Below the pieces are notes generated by a model that did no database searches, was not told where the DNA came from, and saw only the letters and a program-made list of their open reading frames with translations. A stretch of 8,119 nt of DNA, taken from NCBI GenBank assembly GCA_012521315.1, contig JAAYMP010000076.1, positions 1-8,119 on the forward strand, read 5' to 3'. This DNA comes from Bacillota bacterium (GTDB lineage: Bacteria; Bacillota; UBA4882; UBA10575). The position numbers were made by a program, and so were the translations under genes. Shown here one piece after another: positions 6,029-8,119 of this stretch (positions within the stretch are counted from its first letter, which is position 1; each line of letters starts with the position of its first letter).

Positions 6029-6058
6029 AAAAAAAGAGAAAGGGGAACCCCCTTTCTC
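6029..6058 (-). terminator. Rho-independent terminator after the CBS-domain gene
   Basis: On the minus strand GAGAAAGGGG pairs perfectly with CCCCTTTCTC (10 bp) around a 3-base loop and is followed by seven T residues. It lies 92 bp past the CBS gene stop and closes the glmM-CBS unit. Confidence 0.92.
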
Positions 6059-6108
6059 CAGAGAAACGATTACGCTTTTTACCGCCGAAAAAACCTGCTT
6101 GTCATGGT

Positions 6109-6120
6109 CCCGGCGCCGGG
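6109..6120. repeat. Perfect 12-bp GC palindrome in the CBS gene 3' untranslated region
   Basis: CCCGGCGCCGGG is perfectly self-complementary and lies 30 bp past the CBS gene stop, upstream of the terminator. It could form a short extra hairpin in the transcript or be a protein site; no T-tract follows it, so it is not itself a terminator. Confidence 0.35.
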
Positions 6121-6150
6121 GAATCGTTCCGCAGGCCGCAGACCCGGCAG

Positions 6151-6588
6151 TTACATTTGTCGCGGCGCCGCCGGCTGTGAGATCTCCCCCAAAGTCTTGG
6201 CGATTTCCACCTCGGCCTTGGCCTGCGTCGCCAGATCCCCCAGGGAGACCATACCGACAAGGCGGTTGTTCTCCACCACCGGCAACCGCCGGATCTGTTG
6301 GTGCGACATCAGCGTCGCCACCTGGTGGGCATCGGTCTCCGGCGAAACCGTCACCACCCGCTGGGTCATCACCTCGCGGACGGGCGTGGCCGCCAGATCT
6401 TTACCATTGGCCACACTACGCACCACGATGTCCCGGTCGGTCACAATCCCGACCAGATCCGGCCCGTCGCACACCGGCAGCGAACCGATATTGTGTTTCT
6501 GCATCAAACGGGCGACCTCGACCACCGTCGTCTCCGGAGAGACCGTCGCCACCTCATCGGTCATAATGTCTTTAATCTTCAGCAGCAT
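6151..6588 (-). CDS. Tandem CBS-domain protein (Bateman module)
   Basis: This 145-residue cytoplasmic protein is nothing but two CBS motifs. Repeat 1 spans about residues 7-60 (KDIMTDEVATVSPETT ... LVGIVTDRDIVVR) and repeat 2 about residues 72-122 (REVMTQRVVTVSPETD ... LVGMVSLGDLA), followed by a short tail rich in Ala, Pro and Gln. Such Bateman modules usually bind adenine nucleotides (AMP, ADP, ATP, SAM or c-di-AMP) and signal energy or stress state; stand-alone ones rarely have a known target. The frame is open back to 6693, but the ATG at 6588 is chosen because it has a strong AAAGGGGGTTG ribosome site and matches the usual N-terminus of the family. It lies 135 bp downstream of glmM with no terminator between, so the two are probably co-transcribed. 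It could be a glmM-linked regulator, but that is only positional inference. Confidence 0.87.
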   Translation of the reverse strand: MLLKIKDIMTDEVATVSPETTVVEVARLMQKHNIGSLPVCDGPDLVGIVTDRDIVVRSVANGKDLAATPVREVMTQRVVTVSPETDAHQVATLMSHQQIRRLPVVENNRLVGMVSLGDLATQAKAEVEIAKTLGEISQPAAPRQM

Positions 6589-6589
6589 C

Positions 6590-6664
6590 AACCCCCTTTG
6601 TCTTAGCTTGCCCGTTGCCCGCCAAATCATACAAGCGGCCCCGGAGGGGGATTCTGCTGCCCCA
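6590..6664 (-). promoter_or_regulatory. Possible structured leader masking the ribosome site of the CBS gene
   Basis: In the minus-strand transcript a C-run (AAUCCCCCU, 6645-6653) can pair with the SD region AGGGGGUU (6590-6597), giving 8 pairs with one bulge. The same C-run can pair instead with GGGG at 6660-6663 or with GGGG at 6639-6642. These alternatives are mutually exclusive. This rests only on base complementarity in a GC-rich stretch. It does not match a riboswitch class I recognise, and no glmS-ribozyme core is visible. Confidence 0.25.
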
Positions 6665-6723
6665 AGCTGGAGCGGGTCTTCCTGCCTTACCATCTTTGGG
6701 GAAGCTTTAGGGCAGGGAGCTCC

Positions 6724-8082
6724 TCACGCCAACTCTTCCGCAATCACCTTGGCAATTTCGTCAACGATCTTCCGGATCTCCTGTTCATCCGGCCCTTCCA
6801 CCATCACGCGGATTAAAGGTTCGGTCCCGGAAGCCCGGACAAAGATCCGGCCTTTCTCCCCCAACCCCTCTTGGAGGCGGTCGATTACCTCATGGATCCG
6901 CTCGTTCTTCTTCCATTCGTTTTTCCTGGTCACGGGCACATTCCGTAAAACCTGGGGGAATTTCCGGACCTTCTTTTTCAACTCGGAAACAGGCTGCCCG
7001 GACCGGAGGAAGGCGTTCATCAACTGCAAAGAGGTGAGAATCCCGTCACCCGTACTGTTGTGCTCCAGAAAAATGATGTGCCCGGACTGTTCACCGCCTA
7101 AAGCCAGGCCTTTTTCCAACATGGCGGCTAAAACTTTCCGGTCGCCGTTTTCGGTCACCACCACGTCACCGCCCGCTTCCCGGAAAGCCTCCAGTAGACC
7201 GAGATTGCTGTATACAGTGACCGCGATCGTCTGGTGGGGCAACCGCCCGTCGGCCAATAGTTGAAAACCGCAGATCCCCATAATCTGGTCCCCGTCAACC
7301 AATTCGCCCTTTTCATCAACGGCAATTACCCGGTCCCCGTCGCCGTCGTAAGCAAAGCCGATCTGGGCGCCCCGCCGGACCACTTCTTCCTGCAGGAGGC
7401 CGGGATGGGTCGAACCGCACCGGACATTAATCCGGGATCCGTCGTCTTCGGCATGGAGGGCAATGACCTTTGCCCCGAGTTCGGCAAAGACTTTGGGTGC
7501 GATCTGGTAGGTGGCCCCAAAAGCGCAGTCAAGGACCACGGTTACTCCCGCAAAACTTCGTCCGGCGGTGGCCACCAGGAACTTTGCATACTCCTCCGCC
7601 ACCGCGGTCTGCGGCAAAACCCGTCCGACCGCCAACCCAACCGGCCGTGGAATCTCATTCCCCCGCTCCTCGGCGGTGAGAAAGCTTTCAATCTCCGCTT
7701 CAAGATCATCATCAAGTTTATACCCGTTTTCGTCAAAGAACTTAATCCCGTTATCGCCGACCGGGTTATGGGAAGCGGAGATCATCACCCCGGCTTCCGC
7801 CTTCAGCTTACGGGTTAAATATGCAACACCGGGCGTCGGCAGCACCCCCAACAGTTCTACCTGGACACCGGTGGAAGTAATCCCGGCCACTAAAGCCGCT
7901 TCTAACATCTCTCCGGAGACCCGCGTGTCCCGCCCGACCAGCAGTCGACCGTTCCCGGCGGCCTGCCCCTTCTTTTGCGCCAGGACATAGGCTCCCACCC
8001 TCCCCAGTTGGAAAGCCAGTTCCGGAGTGAGATCCTGGTTGGCTACCCCGCGCACGCCGTCGGTCCCAAAAAAACGGCCCAT
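6724..8082 (-). CDS. glmM: Phosphoglucosamine mutase
   Basis: GlmM converts glucosamine 6-phosphate to glucosamine 1-phosphate in the cytoplasm, on the way to UDP-N-acetylglucosamine for peptidoglycan. The 452 residues match the usual family length and carry all alpha-D-phosphohexomutase signatures: FFGTDGVRG at the start (4-12), the phosphoserine loop ISASHNPVGDNGIKFF with Ser104, the metal loop DGDGDR (246-251), the sugar-binding loop GGEQSGH (329-335), and the phosphate-binding RASGTEPLIR (416-425). The start at 8082 has an AGGGGGG ribosome site at normal spacing and gives the expected MGRFFGTDGVRG. In many Firmicutes glmM lies downstream of the c-di-AMP cyclase and ybbR genes and upstream of glmS; upstream is outside the window, and downstream here is a CBS-domain gene, not glmS. 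Confidence 0.97.
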   Translation of the reverse strand: MGRFFGTDGVRGVANQDLTPELAFQLGRVGAYVLAQKKGQAAGNGRLLVGRDTRVSGEMLEAALVAGITSTGVQVELLGVLPTPGVAYLTRKLKAEAGVMISASHNPVGDNGIKFFDENGYKLDDDLEAEIESFLTAEERGNEIPRPVGLAVGRVLPQTAVAEEYAKFLVATAGRSFAGVTVVLDCAFGATYQIAPKVFAELGAKVIALHAEDDGSRINVRCGSTHPGLLQEEVVRRGAQIGFAYDGDGDRVIAVDEKGELVDGDQIMGICGFQLLADGRLPHQTIAVTVYSNLGLLEAFREAGGDVVVTENGDRKVLAAMLEKGLALGGEQSGHIIFLEHNSTGDGILTSLQLMNAFLRSGQPVSELKKKVRKFPQVLRNVPVTRKNEWKKNERIHEVIDRLQEGLGEKGRIFVRASGTEPLIRVMVEGPDEQEIRKIVDEIAKVIAEELA

Positions 8083-8119
8083 CGTGTTCCCCCCTCGTTC
8101 TGCGTCGGTCGTTTATACC
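8083..8119 (-). other. Short leader of glmM at the window edge
   Basis: Only 37 bp upstream of glmM are visible. They hold the ribosome site (GAGGGGGGAACACG before the ATG) and a TATAAA hexamer right at the edge, which could be a -10 or the tail of an upstream gene. This cannot be resolved from what is shown. Confidence 0.4.

Noticed and set aside
6589..6693. N-terminal extension of the CBS protein from an ATG at 6693
   Set aside because: No ribosome site precedes 6693 and the extra residues resemble nothing; the ATG at 6588 has a strong AAAGGGGG site and a family-like N-terminus.
6589..6723. glmS ribozyme downstream of glmM
   Set aside because: No recognisable ribozyme core is present and the following gene is a CBS-domain protein, not glmS.
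5843..7264. Long open plus-strand frame (473 codons) across the CBS gene and part of glmM
   Set aside because: It lies mostly opposite two clearly identified genes, has no ribosome site or family resemblance, and its amino-acid make-up (Ser, Arg, Pro, Thr rich) is that of an antisense shadow.

Overview
This is a GC-rich window of ordinary bacterial chromosome. All seven genes it contains are read from the minus strand, that is, leftward. Several signals point to an anaerobic Gram-positive bacterium of the Firmicutes/Clostridia type: a rubrerythrin, strong purine-rich Shine-Dalgarno (SD) sequences, textbook sigma-A-like promoters, and hairpin/T-tract terminators after three genes. I cannot name a genus from sequence alone. 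I see no rRNA, tRNA, insertion sequence, phage gene, CRISPR array or toxin-antitoxin pair.

In transcription order (right to left) the layout is as follows. glmM (phosphoglucosamine mutase, peptidoglycan precursor synthesis) is followed after 135 bp, with no obvious terminator, by a two-CBS-domain protein, which ends at a strong terminator (6029-6058). A 222-bp gene-free stretch holding a degenerate ~20-bp repeat then precedes deoC (deoxyribose-phosphate aldolase). The rubrerythrin gene follows; its near-consensus promoter starts inside the deoC stop codon, and it ends at a perfect hairpin terminator. Next comes a separate unit with its own promoter: a long aconitase-superfamily hydratase that appears to use a TTG start, closed by a terminator at 1711-1740. 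The last unit, with its own candidate promoter and an AT-rich dyad, encodes an octopine/nopaline-type dehydrogenase. That gene overlaps by 4 bp (ATGA) the start of a cobalamin-binding-domain protein that runs off the left edge.

The genes do not form one pathway. They are independent housekeeping or stress units: cell-wall sugar metabolism plus a nucleotide-sensing CBS protein; nucleoside/deoxyribose catabolism; peroxide defence; and two metabolic units of unassigned substrate. The less well-characterised part is the left third, with a translationally coupled opine-dehydrogenase-like enzyme and B12 protein and, beside them, a hydratase whose active site departs from true aconitase. No clearly new multi-gene system is evident. 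The most useful leads are that coupled pair, the altered hydratase active site, and several unexplained intergenic elements.
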